A DNA stretch of 64,000 nucleotides from NCBI RefSeq assembly GCF_023074175.1, contig NZ_JADPKS010000111.1, forward strand, positions 24,065 to 88,064. The letters are read 5' to 3'. The stretch's first letter is position 1. Every line of letters begins with the position of its first letter. Shown here in pieces: positions 25,149 through 33,669 of this stretch. Under the pieces are notes generated by a model. The model had not been told where the DNA came from. It saw only the letters and a program-made list of their open reading frames with translations, and searched no databases. A program made the translations under genes and the position numbers. This stretch comes from Bradyrhizobium sp. 139 (GTDB taxonomy: Bacteria; Pseudomonadota; Alphaproteobacteria; Rhizobiales; Xanthobacteraceae).

Positions 25149-26315
25149 ATGACCGATGCCCTCTCGATTGCCCGCGATCTGATCCGCTGCCGCTCGGTAA
25201 CCCCGGCCGATGCCGGTGCGCTGGGCGTGCTTGAACAAGCCCTCAACGCTGTCGGCTTCGCTTGCCACCGCGTGACGTTCTCCGAGCCCGGCACCGCCGA
25301 CGTCGACAATCTCTATGCGCGGATCGGCACCGAAGCGCCGCACATCACCTTTGCCGGCCACACCGACGTGGTGCCGCCCGGCGACGAGAGCGCCTGGAGC
25401 GTCGGCGCGTTCTCGGGCGAGGTGAAAGGCGGCTTTTTGCACGGCCGCGGCGCGGTCGATATGAAGGGCGGCATCGCCTGCTCGCTCGCCGCGGTGCTGG
25501 AGCATCTCGCCGCGAACGGCGGCAGGCCGCGCGCCGATGGCAAGGGCTCGATCTCGTTCCTGATCACGGGCGACGAGGAAGATGTTTCGATCAACGGCAC
25601 CATCAAGCTGTTGCAATGGGCCGCCGAGCGCGGCGAAAAATTCGATCATTGCGTCCTCGGCGAGCCCTCCAATGTCGAGACGCTCGGCGACACCATCAAG
25701 ATCGGCCGCCGCGGCTCGCAATCCGGCACGCTCTATGTCGACGGTGTGCAGGGTCATGTCGCCTATCCGCAGCGCGCCGCCAATCCCGTGCCGGACATCT
25801 CGCGGCTGATCGTGGCGATCTCCGATGAGCCGCTCGATCACGGCAGCGCCCAGTTCCAGGCCTCCAATCTCGAATTCACCTCGGTCGACGTCGGCAACAC
25901 CGCCAGCAATGTGATTCCCGGCCAGGCCCGCGCAAAGTTCAACATCCGTTACAACGACAACCACACCCAGGCGAGCCTGCGCGAGCTGGTCGAGACCCGG
26001 CTGACCAAAGCCTGCGGCAACCGCATCCGCGCCCGCATCGTCTGGGAGCCGTCGAACTCCAACGTGTTCGTGACCAAGCCCGGCCCGTTCACCGATCTCG
26101 CGGTCTCCGCGATCGAGGAGGTGACGGGTCGCAAGCCGGAGCTGTCGACATCAGGCGGCACCTCGGACGCGCGCTTCATCTCGAGTTATTGCCCGGTGAT
26201 CGAGTTCGGCCTGGTCGGCCAGACCATGCACCAGGTCGACGAGCGTGTGCCGGTGGCGGACCTGGAGAAGCTGACGCAGGTGTATCGGGGGATTTTGGCA
26301 AGGTATTTTGGGTAG
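25149..26315 (+). CDS. dapE: Succinyl-diaminopimelate desuccinylase
   Basis: The 388-residue M20-type metallohydrolase has FAGHTDVVPPGDESAW with its first metal-binding His-x-Asp. GRGAVDMKGG, ITGDEEDVSINGT with the catalytic Glu, and a C-terminal EFGLVGQTMHQVDERVPVAD with the last metal His follow. It releases succinate from N-succinyl-LL-diaminopimelate. It sits directly after dapD, so two consecutive steps of the pathway are coded together. ATG 25149 fits the family start. Confidence 0.97.
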   Translation: MTDALSIARDLIRCRSVTPADAGALGVLEQALNAVGFACHRVTFSEPGTADVDNLYARIGTEAPHITFAGHTDVVPPGDESAWSVGAFSGEVKGGFLHGRGAVDMKGGIACSLAAVLEHLAANGGRPRADGKGSISFLITGDEEDVSINGTIKLLQWAAERGEKFDHCVLGEPSNVETLGDTIKIGRRGSQSGTLYVDGVQGHVAYPQRAANPVPDISRLIVAISDEPLDHGSAQFQASNLEFTSVDVGNTASNVIPGQARAKFNIRYNDNHTQASLRELVETRLTKACGNRIRARIVWEPSNSNVFVTKPGPFTDLAVSAIEEVTGRKPELSTSGGTSDARFISSYCPVIEFGLVGQTMHQVDERVPVADLEKLTQVYRGILARYFG

Positions 26316-26339
26316 GCGATAGCGCCTCCTTGAACTCCG

Positions 26340-26451
26340 CTGTCATCGTCCGCGAAAGCGGGCGATCCAGTATTCCAGAGACAATGCGGGGATACGGAAA
26401 GTCCTGGCGTACTGGATTCCCCGCCTTCGCGGGGAATGACAGTGGTGGGCG
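26340..26451. repeat. Palindromic intergenic repeat, 'gatccagtac' family
   Basis: Left half cgtccgcgaaagcgggcgatc, then ccagtatt; right half tactggattccccgccttcg, then cggggaatgac. Related to the pair at 30187-30285 and 30607-30707 but inverted. It lies between the convergent dapE and truA. Confidence 0.65.
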
Positions 26452-26468
26452 TAGCGAGAGCGTCCCGC

Positions 26469-27206
26469 CTAATAATCCACCCTCACCAGATACAGCCCGT
26501 CCGGCGGGGCGACGACGCCACAGGCGGCGCGGTTTCGGGCTACGAGTGCCGCTGAGAGATCGTCGGCGGTCCAGCGGCCTTCGCCGACCCACATCAGCGA
26601 TCCCACCATCGAGCGCACCTGGCTGTGCAGGAACGAGCGGGCCGAGGTGACGATGGTGATCTCGCGGCCGTCGCGCAGCACGTCGAGCTGGTCGAGCGTC
26701 TTCTCCGGCGATTTGGCCTGGCACTCGGTGTCGCGGAAGGTCGTGAAATCGTGCTTGCCGAGCAGACGTTGTGCCGCCGCATGCATCGCATCTGCGTCGA
26801 GCCGGCGCGGCACGCGCCAGGCGTGGCCGATGTCGAGCGCGAGATTGGCGCGAGTGTTGATGATGCGGTAGCGGTAGTGGCGCTTCAGGGCCGAGAAGCG
26901 CGCCTCGAAAGTTTCCGGCACGATCTCGGCCTCGAGCACCGCGACCGGATGCGGGCGCAGATGCGCGTTGAGGCCGTCGCGAAAGCGACCCGGCGGAAAC
27001 TGCTTCTCGATATCGACATGCGCGACCTGGCCGAGCGCGTGCACGCCGGCGTCGGTGCGGCCGGCGCCATGCACGCGAATTTCGACGCCGGTCATCGCCT
27101 TCACCGCAGCTTCCAGCGCACCCTGCACCGAAGGCAGCGTCTCCTGCACCTGCCAGCCGAAGAACGGCGCGCCGTCATATTCGATGGTGAGCTTGTAGCG
27201 GGGCAT
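26469..27206 (-). CDS. truA: tRNA pseudouridine(38-40) synthase
   Basis: The 245-residue protein shows the TruA landmarks. LTIEYDGAPFFGWQVQ is at the start, GAGRTDAGVHALGQVAHVD carries the catalytic Asp, and ALKRHYRYRIINTR and FLHSQVRSMVGSLMWVGEGR follow. It makes pseudouridine at positions 38-40 of tRNA anticodon arms. ATG 27206 overlaps the fmt stop by one base (TGATG); a GTG one codon upstream is possible. It is third in the leftward def-fmt-truA cluster. Confidence 0.97.
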   Translation of the reverse strand: MPRYKLTIEYDGAPFFGWQVQETLPSVQGALEAAVKAMTGVEIRVHGAGRTDAGVHALGQVAHVDIEKQFPPGRFRDGLNAHLRPHPVAVLEAEIVPETFEARFSALKRHYRYRIINTRANLALDIGHAWRVPRRLDADAMHAAAQRLLGKHDFTTFRDTECQAKSPEKTLDQLDVLRDGREITIVTSARSFLHSQVRSMVGSLMWVGEGRWTADDLSAALVARNRAACGVVAPPDGLYLVRVDY

Positions 27207-28141
27207 CACGCCAGCCGCATCGGCGGTTTCAGCGGCACGCCGCGCAGGAAGTCCGCGGCCTGCATCCGCGCCTTGCCTTCGCGCTGGAGCTCGATGATGC
27301 GGATCGCGCCCTCGCCGCAGGCGATGGTGAGTTGGTCGTCGAGCACCTCGCCCGGCGCGCCCGCGCCGTTCGCCAGCTCGCCGCGCAGGATCTTGACGCG
27401 CGCATTCTCGCTCACGTCTGTCAGCTCAGCCCAGGCGCCGGGAAACGGCGACAGGCCGTGGATGTGGCGCAACACGGCGCGCGCGGGCCTGGTCCAGTCG
27501 ATCCGCGCTTCGGCCTTGTCGATCTTGGCGGCATAGGTGACGCCGTCCTCGCTCTGCTTCCTGAGCTGGAGCCCGCCGCGGGCAAGCGCGGCCATCGCGC
27601 GCACCATCAGATCGGCACCGAGCCGGGAGAGGCGGTCGTGCAGATCGGTCGCGGTCATGTTGTCGGTGATCGCCAGACGCTCGGCCATGGCAACGTCGCC
27701 GGTATCCAGGCCGACATCCATCTTCATCACCATGACGCCGCTCTCGGCATCGCCGGCCATGATCGCACGGTTGATCGGCGCGGCACCGCGCCAGCGCGGC
27801 AGCAGCGAGGCGTGGAGATTGTAGCAGCCGAGCTTTGGCGCATCGAGAATGGCCTGCGGCAGGATCATGCCATACGCGACGACGACGGCGGCATCGGCGT
27901 CGAAGGCGCAAAATTCATCGAGTGCTTCCGGCGTCTTCAACGTCTTCGGCGTCAGCACAGGCACGCCGAGTTTTCGCGCGGCTTCCTCGACCGGTGTCGG
28001 CTGCAATTGCAGGCCGCGCCGTCCGCCCGGCTTCGGCGCACGGGTGTACACAGCCGCGATCTCGTGGCCATGCGCGACCAGCTCGAGCAGCGTCGGCACG
28101 GAGAAATCGGGCGTGCCCATGAAAATCAGGCGGAGGGGCAT
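27206..28141 (-). CDS. fmt: Methionyl-tRNA formyltransferase
   Basis: The 311-residue protein starts LRLIFMGTPDFSVPTLLEL. It has the formyltransferase site with NLHASLLPRWRGAAPINRAI (catalytic Asn and His) and GVMVMKMDVGLDTGD, then the C-terminal domain that binds tRNA. It formylates initiator Met-tRNA. The truA start overlaps its stop. A palindromic repeat separates it from def upstream, unlike the tight def-fmt spacing seen in many genomes. Confidence 0.97.
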   Translation of the reverse strand: MPLRLIFMGTPDFSVPTLLELVAHGHEIAAVYTRAPKPGGRRGLQLQPTPVEEAARKLGVPVLTPKTLKTPEALDEFCAFDADAAVVVAYGMILPQAILDAPKLGCYNLHASLLPRWRGAAPINRAIMAGDAESGVMVMKMDVGLDTGDVAMAERLAITDNMTATDLHDRLSRLGADLMVRAMAALARGGLQLRKQSEDGVTYAAKIDKAEARIDWTRPARAVLRHIHGLSPFPGAWAELTDVSENARVKILRGELANGAGAPGEVLDDQLTIACGEGAIRIIELQREGKARMQAADFLRGVPLKPPMRLA

Positions 28142-28171
28142 GGGGCGGCGCTCGGTAAGAGTTCTGTTTCT

Positions 28172-28260
28172 CCGTCATGCCCGGGCTTGCCCCGGGCATC
28201 CACGTTCCTGGCCGCTAAGAAGCAAGGCGTGGATGGCCGGGTCAAGCCCCGCCATGACGG
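28172..28260. repeat. Palindromic intergenic repeat, 'catgcccgggcttg' family, inside the def-fmt unit
   Basis: Left ccgtcatgcccgggcttgcc, right gtcaagccccgccatgacgg, with gcgtggatgg between. It interrupts the def-fmt gap. Confidence 0.7.
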
Positions 28261-28276
28261 CTGAGTGGGCGGCTAC

Positions 28277-28801
28277 TCACTCCGCGCGCTTGGCGGCTTT
28301 CTCGAATTTCTTGATCACGCGATCACGCTTGAGCTTTGACAGATAGTCGACGAACAGCACGCCGTTGAGATGGTCGATCTCGTGCTGGATGCAGGTGGCG
28401 TAGATGCCTTCGGCGTCCTCCTCGTGCACCTTGCCGTCGAGATCGGTGAAGCGCACGCGCACCTTCGCGGGACGTTCGACCTCCTCGTAATATTCGGGGA
28501 TCGACAGACAGCCTTCCTCGTAGACCGACAGTTCCTCGGACGAGGCAAGGATCTCGGGATTGATGAAGACGCGCGGCTCCGGCGTGGTCTCGCCATTCTC
28601 GTCGCGCTTGGCGAGATCCATGGTGATGAGCCGCAGCGGCTGCGCGACCTGGATCGCCGCCAGCCCGATGCCGGGCGCGTCGTACATGGTCTCTAACATG
28701 TCGTCAGCAAGCTTGCGGATCTCCGGCGTGACCTTCTCGATCGGCTTGGAGACCAGACGCAGCTGCTTGTCGGGCAGGATGATGATTTCTCTGAGGGCCA
28801 T
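28277..28801 (-). CDS. def: Peptide deformylase
   Basis: The 174-residue metalloprotease has all three motifs: GIGLAAIQV near residue 45, EEGCLSIPE with the metal Cys near 95, and QHEIDHLNGVLF with the two metal His residues and catalytic Glu near 137. It removes the formyl group from nascent proteins, downstream of fmt in the same pathway. The upstream gap to divergent rmuC is 172 bases and carries several regulatory-looking repeats. Confidence 0.97.
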   Translation of the reverse strand: MALREIIILPDKQLRLVSKPIEKVTPEIRKLADDMLETMYDAPGIGLAAIQVAQPLRLITMDLAKRDENGETTPEPRVFINPEILASSEELSVYEEGCLSIPEYYEEVERPAKVRVRFTDLDGKVHEEDAEGIYATCIQHEIDHLNGVLFVDYLSKLKRDRVIKKFEKAAKRAE

Positions 28802-28853
28802 AGCCGCGATTTAAGCCGCGCGCCGGATGCGGTCAATGCGGCGAGGAACTCCG

Positions 28854-28868
28854 TTAACGGTCCGCTAA
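28854..28868. promoter_or_regulatory. CtrA-like site in the def/rmuC divergent promoter
   Basis: TTAA-N7-CTAA, followed by CC, one mismatch from the CtrA consensus TTAA-N7-TTAA. It lies 53 bases upstream of the def start. Functional use is inference. Confidence 0.3.
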
Positions 28869-28922
28869 CCATAAATCTTCAGGTCTTGGTAACCATAAAG
28901 ATTAGGGGGCTATTAACCATAA
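28866..28922. repeat. Three TAACCATAA direct repeats at exact 24-base spacing
   Basis: Copies begin at 28866, 28890 and 28914, each nine bases long and perfect. The regular spacing in a promoter region suggests an operator array; the first copy overlaps the CtrA-like site. Confidence 0.6.
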
Positions 28923-28924
28923 TC

Positions 28925-28939
28925 GTTCCCTCTTCGTTC
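28925..28939. promoter_or_regulatory. SOS (LexA) box upstream of rmuC
   Basis: GTTC-CCTCTTC-GTTC matches the alphaproteobacterial LexA box GTTC-N7-GTTC exactly. It ends 34 bases before the rmuC ATG, a position where LexA could block transcription. The match is seen; regulation is inference. Confidence 0.5.
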
Positions 28940-28973
28940 GCTCATTGCAGCGAATCGCGCTAGAAGGGCAGGC

Positions 28974-30173
28974 ATGAACGACATCATTCTCATGCTCGGC
29001 GACTGGCCGGTGCGCACGATCGATGCGCTGATCGGCTTCGGCGCCCTTGTCCTCATCCTGCTCGTAGTGATTGCGGTGGTGATCGCGCGCTCGGGACGGC
29101 GCGGCGCGGAACTCGCGGTGGCCAATGCCATTCGCGCCGACGAGCTCGAGGAGCGCGTCAGCCAGATGCTGCACGCCCAGAGCGAGGCCTCGGGCCGGGT
29201 CGATGCCATGACCCAGGCGCTGGCCGGCCGCCAGGCCGACATGGCGCGGGCGGTCAACGAGCGGCTGGATTCGGTGACCCACCGCGTCGGCCAGTCCATG
29301 GAGAACACCACCCGCAACACCATGGAGAGCCTGCATGCGCTGCACGAGCGGCTCGGCATCATCGACAGCGCGCACAAAAATCTTACCGACCTCACCACCC
29401 AGGTCACCACCCTGCGCGATGTGCTCGCCAACAAGCAGACGCGCGGCGCGTTCGGGCAGGCGCGGATGGAGGCGATCGTCCAGGATGGCTTGCCGAAGGG
29501 CGCCTACGAATTCCAGTTCACGCTCTCGACCGGCAAACGGCCCGACTGCGTGGTGTTCCTGCCGGACCAGCGGCCGCTCTGCATCGACGCGAAATTTCCG
29601 CTGGAAGCGATGACCGCGCTGCACGACGCCCGCACCGACGAGGAGCGGCGCATCGCCACGCAGCGGCTGCGCGGCGACGTGATGAAGCATGTCAGCGACA
29701 TCGCCGAAAAATATCTCGTTACCGGCGAGACCCAGGAGATGGCGCTGATGTTCGTGCCGTCGGAATCGGTCTATGCCGAAATCCACGACGGTTTCGACGA
29801 CGTGATCCAGAAGGCCTATCGCGCCCGCGTCGTGCTGGTGTCGCCCTCGCTTTTGATGCTCGCGATCCAGGTGATGCAGCAGATCATGAAGGACGCGCGC
29901 ATGCGCGACGCCGCCGACCAGATCCGCACCGAAGTGATCAAGCTCGGCGACGACCTCGGACGCCTGCGCGACCGCGTGCTGAAACTGCAGAAGCATTTTG
30001 CCGACGCCAACGAGGATGTCCGGCAAGTGCTGATCTCCGCCGACAAGATCGAGAAGCGCGCGGGGAGAATCGAGGAACTCGATTTCAGCAAGACCGATGC
30101 GCCCGAAGGCCCGCATCTGGTGGCGACCGGAGCGCCGGAGCTGTTTCCGAGGAAGCTCCAGGCGGGGGAGTAG
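28974..30173 (+). CDS. rmuC: DNA recombination protein RmuC
   Basis: The 399-residue protein has an N-terminal transmembrane helix at about 18-38 (ALIGFGALVLILLVVIAVVI) and then a long coiled coil at about 50-140. The RmuC core contains the nuclease-like segment RPDCVVFLPDQRPLCIDAKF, followed by MFVPSESVYAEIHDGFDDVI and VLVSPSLLMLAIQVM. RmuC limits recombination at inverted repeats and is thought to be a membrane-tethered nuclease. A LexA-type box lies just upstream, which would fit a DNA damage role. Divergent from def. Confidence 0.94.
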   Translation: MNDIILMLGDWPVRTIDALIGFGALVLILLVVIAVVIARSGRRGAELAVANAIRADELEERVSQMLHAQSEASGRVDAMTQALAGRQADMARAVNERLDSVTHRVGQSMENTTRNTMESLHALHERLGIIDSAHKNLTDLTTQVTTLRDVLANKQTRGAFGQARMEAIVQDGLPKGAYEFQFTLSTGKRPDCVVFLPDQRPLCIDAKFPLEAMTALHDARTDEERRIATQRLRGDVMKHVSDIAEKYLVTGETQEMALMFVPSESVYAEIHDGFDDVIQKAYRARVVLVSPSLLMLAIQVMQQIMKDARMRDAADQIRTEVIKLGDDLGRLRDRVLKLQKHFADANEDVRQVLISADKIEKRAGRIEELDFSKTDAPEGPHLVATGAPELFPRKLQAGE

Positions 30174-30186
30174 GATTGTAGTACTA

Positions 30187-30285
30187 CGTCATGCCCCGCG
30201 GAGGCGGGGCATCCAGTACGCCGCGGCGGTAGTGATTGAGCCGAGACGCTGGTGAGTACTGGATCGTCCGCCTTCGGACGATGAT
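30187..30285. repeat. Palindromic repeat, 'gatccagtac' family, left flank of the GIY-YIG gene
   Basis: Contains cgtcatgccccgcggaggcg, gggcatccagtacgccgcg, then gtgagtactggatcgtccgc and cttcggacgatgat. It is a direct repeat of 30607-30707 and ends 15 bases before the nuclease ATG. Confidence 0.8.
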
Positions 30286-30300
30286 AGGGAGAGGTGGCGA

Positions 30301-30603
30301 ATGGGAGAGCGCTACTACTACGTCTACATTCTCGCCAGCAAGATCGGCGGCACGCTTTACATCGGCGTGACGAATGATCTGATCCGACGGGTGGCGGAAC
30401 ATAAAGCGAAATTGATCGAGAGCTTCACGGAGAAGTACGACGTCGCGACGCTGGTCTACTTCGAACAGTTCGACGATCCGGAGAATGCGATCAAGCGGGA
30501 GAAGCGGCTCAAGAAGTGGAATCGCGCGTGGAAAATTCGATTGATTGAAAAGAGCAATCCGAATTGGGATGATCTTTATCCCGGGATAGCCGGCCCACCA
30601 TGA
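30301..30603 (+). CDS. Small GIY-YIG (URI-type) nuclease family protein
   Basis: The 100-residue protein is a stand-alone GIY-YIG domain. YYYVYILASKIGGTLYIGVT carries the two core Tyr motifs, DLIRRVAEHK the catalytic Arg, and NAIKREKRLKKWNRAWK the metal-binding Glu. Similar proteins belong to the YhbQ/URI group, whose natural targets are mostly unknown. The gene lies between two direct copies of a palindromic repeat (30187-30285 and 30607-30707), 15 bases from the left copy and 3 from the right. That is reminiscent of the REP-RAYT pairing of a nuclease-type transposase with its repeat. A role in repeat mobility is inference. Confidence 0.9.
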   Translation: MGERYYYVYILASKIGGTLYIGVTNDLIRRVAEHKAKLIESFTEKYDVATLVYFEQFDDPENAIKREKRLKKWNRAWKIRLIEKSNPNWDDLYPGIAGPP

Positions 30604-30606
30604 GGC

Positions 30607-30707
30607 CGTCATGCCCCGCGCAGGCGGGGCATCCAGTACGCCGCGAGGATCGTGATTGACCGAAGTGCCGGTGAGTACTGGATCGTCCGCCTTCGCGGAC
30701 GATGACA
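30607..30707. repeat. Palindromic repeat, 'gatccagtac' family, right flank of the GIY-YIG gene
   Basis: Contains ccgtcatgccccgcgcaggc, ggggcatccagtacgccgcg, then gtgagtactggatcgtccgc and cttcgcggacgatgac. Same orientation as the left copy. Confidence 0.8.
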
Positions 30708-30782
30708 CCGAGGGATGTTGAGAGCTTTCGACTCGCTAGCGTCACAAGAGCCTTTTCAGCCAGAATCTGCTAACACCTCCCC

Positions 30783-32147
30783 ATGACCGCACCCGACGCG
30801 ACCTCCGCCACCCGCACCGATACCCCAACCGCGTCCTGGCGCGACAGCCTGGCCGTTTACCTGCAACCGCGGGTGCTGATCGTGCTGTTCCTCGGCTTCT
30901 CGTCAGGGCTGCCGCTGGCGCTGTCGGGATCGACACTGCTGGTGTGGATGCGGGAAGCCGGGGTTGATCTCAAAACCATCGGCCTGTTCGCGCTGGTCGG
31001 AACGCCCTACACGCTGAAATTCCTGTGGGCGCCGCTGGTGGATGCGCTGCATGTGCCGCTGTTTACCCGCGCCTTCGGGCGGCGGCGCGGCTGGCTCTTG
31101 TTCTCGCAACTCTTGCTGATCATCGCGATCCTGCTGCTGGCCCTCACCGATCCTGCGCGCTCGCCGTTCTACGTCGCACTCGGCGCGCTGCTGGTGGCGA
31201 CGACGTCATCGACCCAAGACATCGTGGTCGACGCGTTCCGCGTCGAGAGCCTGCCGGAGAGCGAGCAGGCGGCCGGCATGGCCGCCTATGTCGCGGCCTA
31301 TCGTATCGGCATGCTGATCTCGACCGCAGGCGCACTGTTCATCGTCTCGGGCTTCGAGAGCACCGGCATTGCGCGACAATCGGCCTGGATGTGGGGCTAT
31401 GTGGTGATGGCGGCGATGGTGCTGATCGGGACGATCACCGCGCTGGTCGCAACCGAGCCCGAGCAGTCGGTGCGGGCGGAAGCTGCGACACAAAGCGAGA
31501 CGGCGTTCGCGCGCGTTCTGCGCGCGGCAATCGGGGCCTTCTCGGAATTCTTGATGCGCAAGGACGCGCTCGCCGCTCTCGCCTTCGTCGTGCTGTTCAA
31601 GTTCACCGATGCCTTCTCCGGCACGATGACCGCGCCGTTTGTGATCGACCTCGGCTTTTCCCGCAACGACTATGCGGCGATCGTGAAGGGCGTTGGTCTC
31701 GCTGCAACGCTGATCGGCGGCTTTGCCGGCGGCTTCGTCGCACGGCGCTATTCGCTTGCGACGAGCCTGTGGATCGGCGGCATGGTGCAGGCGCTCGCCA
31801 ACCTCTCCTTCTCCTGGCTGGCATTCGTCGGCACCAGTCAATGGGCGCTGGCCTTTGCCATCACCTGCGAGAACTTTACTAGCGCCATCGGCACCGTGAT
31901 CTTCGTCGCCTATCTCTCCGCGCTGTGCCAGAATCCGCTGCACACGGCGACACAATACGCGCTGCTCACCGCGCTCGCCGCGGTCGGGCGCACATATCTG
32001 TCAGCGAGTGCGGGCTTCGTCGCGGACACGACGGGCTGGCCGCTGTTCTTCGTGATCTGCGTGCTGGTCGCGATCCCCAGCCTCATACTGCTGGCCTGGC
32101 TGCAGAAGCGCGGGCATTTCGAGGCGCTGGGGCCGGTGCGGGTTTAG
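30783..32147 (+). CDS. ampG: AmpG-type muropeptide MFS transporter
   Basis: The 454-residue membrane protein follows the AmpG pattern. RVLIVLFLGFSSGLPLALSG sits at helix 1, then WMREAGVDLKTIGLFALVGT, PYTLKFLWAPLVDAL, and STQDIVVDAFRVESL in helix 4-5. AmpG imports GlcNAc-anhydroMurNAc peptides for cell-wall recycling and for the signal that controls AmpC-type beta-lactamases. About 12-14 helices are present. No ampR/ampC genes are in the window. It is preceded by a repeat and stands alone. Confidence 0.9.
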   Translation: MTAPDATSATRTDTPTASWRDSLAVYLQPRVLIVLFLGFSSGLPLALSGSTLLVWMREAGVDLKTIGLFALVGTPYTLKFLWAPLVDALHVPLFTRAFGRRRGWLLFSQLLLIIAILLLALTDPARSPFYVALGALLVATTSSTQDIVVDAFRVESLPESEQAAGMAAYVAAYRIGMLISTAGALFIVSGFESTGIARQSAWMWGYVVMAAMVLIGTITALVATEPEQSVRAEAATQSETAFARVLRAAIGAFSEFLMRKDALAALAFVVLFKFTDAFSGTMTAPFVIDLGFSRNDYAAIVKGVGLAATLIGGFAGGFVARRYSLATSLWIGGMVQALANLSFSWLAFVGTSQWALAFAITCENFTSAIGTVIFVAYLSALCQNPLHTATQYALLTALAAVGRTYLSASAGFVADTTGWPLFFVICVLVAIPSLILLAWLQKRGHFEALGPVRV

Positions 32148-32150
32148 GCT

Positions 32151-32246
32151 GCCGTAGGGTGGGCAAAGGCGCAAGGCGCCGTGCCCACCATCGCGCCGAA
32201 AGTTCGAGGAGATGGTGGGCACGCTTCGCTTTGCCCACCCTACGGC
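32151..32246. repeat. Palindromic intergenic repeat, 'gtagggtgggcaaagg' family
   Basis: Inverted ends gccgtagggtgggcaaagg and ctttgcccaccctacggc, with gtgcccaccatc/gatggtgggcac inside. The only copy of this family seen in the window. It lies between convergent genes and may end both transcripts. Confidence 0.75.
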
Positions 32247-32263
32247 ATCTCGATCCAATGCCC

Positions 32264-32701
32264 CTACTGCTTCCTGATCAAACTCCACTTCGTGATCACG
32301 GCCTCGCTCATCTGGCCGGGATCGCTGGCGCAGGCGACCTCGTCGACCTTGACCGAGATCTCCTTGCCGGCAAACGTCTTCAGCTGCGCGGCCTGGGCAT
32401 CGCCGCTCGGAACGAGCTGGAACGTCTCGGGACCCGTCTCGAGATTGCACAGGCCGCTCGGCGCCGGCAGACGGCGCGGCTCGGAGGTGATCTGGTAGGT
32501 CGCAACCCTCTTGCCGGCATTCTTGACGTCGCGCACTTTCATTGCGTTCAATTCGCCCGAGAGCACATCGCCGGTATTGATCGGCTTGCCGGGTTTTGGC
32601 GGCGGCGGCGCCTCGTCGCCCTGCTGCGCGGAGATGGCCGGGGTCACCAGCATCATCATCATCGCGGCCAAAGCCAATCGTGTGGCGAAAAGTTTCGTCA
32701 T
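32264..32701 (-). CDS. Exported hypothetical protein
   Basis: The 145-residue product has a signal peptide (MTKLFATRLALAAMMMMLVT, cut after AISA). A proline-rich segment PPPPKPGKP follows, then a compact domain containing NAGKRVATYQITSEPR and CNLETGPETFQL. Two Cys could pair. It looks periplasmic. I do not recognise a family with confidence. It lies 26 bases downstream of recR on the same strand, so it may be co-transcribed. Confidence 0.6.
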   Translation of the reverse strand: MTKLFATRLALAAMMMMLVTPAISAQQGDEAPPPPKPGKPINTGDVLSGELNAMKVRDVKNAGKRVATYQITSEPRRLPAPSGLCNLETGPETFQLVPSGDAQAAQLKTFAGKEISVKVDEVACASDPGQMSEAVITKWSLIRKQ

Positions 32702-32727
32702 GTCGTCCGTTCCGTAAGTCTGGATGG

Positions 32728-33330
32728 CTAGAACAGGGTGCGCTGCCGCATCGCAGCCGATAGCGTACCTTCATCGAGATAATCAAGCTCGCCGCCGACC
32801 GGCACGCCATGCGCAAGCCGGGTTACTTTTACGTTGGCGTCCTGAAGGAGATCGGTGATGTAATGCGCCGTGGTCTGGCCGTCGACCGTGGCGTTGAGCG
32901 CCAGGATGATCTCGTGCACCTGTGCATCATGCGCACGCGCCACCAGCGCGTCGATAGTGAGGTCCTGCGGACCGACGCCGTCCAGCGGCGACAATGTCGC
33001 GCCCAGCACGTGATAGCGCCCTTGAGTGGCGTTGGCCCGCTCCAGCGCCCAGAGATCGGCGACGTCGGCGACGACGACGATAATGGTCGGATCGCGCTTC
33101 GGGTCGATGCAGACGGTGCAGGGATTTTGGGTATCGATGTTGCCGCAGATCTTGCAGACCTGGACCTTGTCGAGCGCGACCTGCAAGGCCGAAGACAACG
33201 GCATCATCAGAGCTTCGCGCTTCTTGATCAGGTGCAGCGCCGCACGCCGCGCCGAGCGCGGACCGAGGCCCGGCAGCCGCGCGAGGAGCTGGACCAGCCG
33301 CTCGATTTCGGGACCTGCAACCGAACCCAT
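32728..33330 (-). CDS. recR: Recombination protein RecR
   Basis: The 200-residue protein has the helix-hairpin-helix LLARLPGLGPRSARRAALHL, a four-Cys zinc finger (CKICGNIDTQNPCTVC) and a Toprim domain (VVVADVADLWALERA). A C-terminal Walker-B-like segment ending RLAHGVPVGGELDYLDEGTL completes it. RecR works with RecF/RecO to load RecA at gaps. Order dnaX-ybaB-recR is the classical bacterial arrangement. Only one base separates it from ybaB. Confidence 0.97.
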   Translation of the reverse strand: MGSVAGPEIERLVQLLARLPGLGPRSARRAALHLIKKREALMMPLSSALQVALDKVQVCKICGNIDTQNPCTVCIDPKRDPTIIVVVADVADLWALERANATQGRYHVLGATLSPLDGVGPQDLTIDALVARAHDAQVHEIILALNATVDGQTTAHYITDLLQDANVKVTRLAHGVPVGGELDYLDEGTLSAAMRQRTLF

Positions 33331-33331
33331 C

Positions 33332-33652
33332 TTATTGGCCGAACATCCCCGGCGGCAGGCTGAGCCCGCCCGTGAGCGCCTGCATCTTCTCCTGCATGGC
33401 CGTCTCGGCTTTGCGACGGGCGTCGGCGAGCGCGGTGACGAGCAGATCCTCGAGCACCTCGCGCTCTTCAGGCTTCATCAGCGAGGGATCGATCTTGATG
33501 CCCTTCACGTCCATCTTCGCGGTCATGCGCACGGCGACGAGACCGCCGCCGGAGATGCCCTCGACCTCGACGTTCGAGAGCTGGTCCTGCATCTCCTGCA
33601 TCTTGGATTGCAGCTGCTGCGCCTGTTTCATCATGCCGAAAATATCGACCAT
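33332..33652 (-). CDS. ybaB: YbaB/EbfC-family nucleoid-associated protein
   Basis: The 106-residue protein matches YbaB/EbfC: FGMMKQAQQLQSKMQEMQDQ, then the sheet with GGLVAVRMTAKMDVKGIKID and a helix (EEREVLEDLLVTALADARRK). It dimerises like tweezers and binds DNA without strong sequence preference. It lies between dnaX and recR in the expected order. Confidence 0.95.
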   Translation of the reverse strand: MVDIFGMMKQAQQLQSKMQEMQDQLSNVEVEGISGGGLVAVRMTAKMDVKGIKIDPSLMKPEEREVLEDLLVTALADARRKAETAMQEKMQALTGGLSLPPGMFGQ

Positions 33653-33669
33653 CGGTGCTGTCCTTGGTT

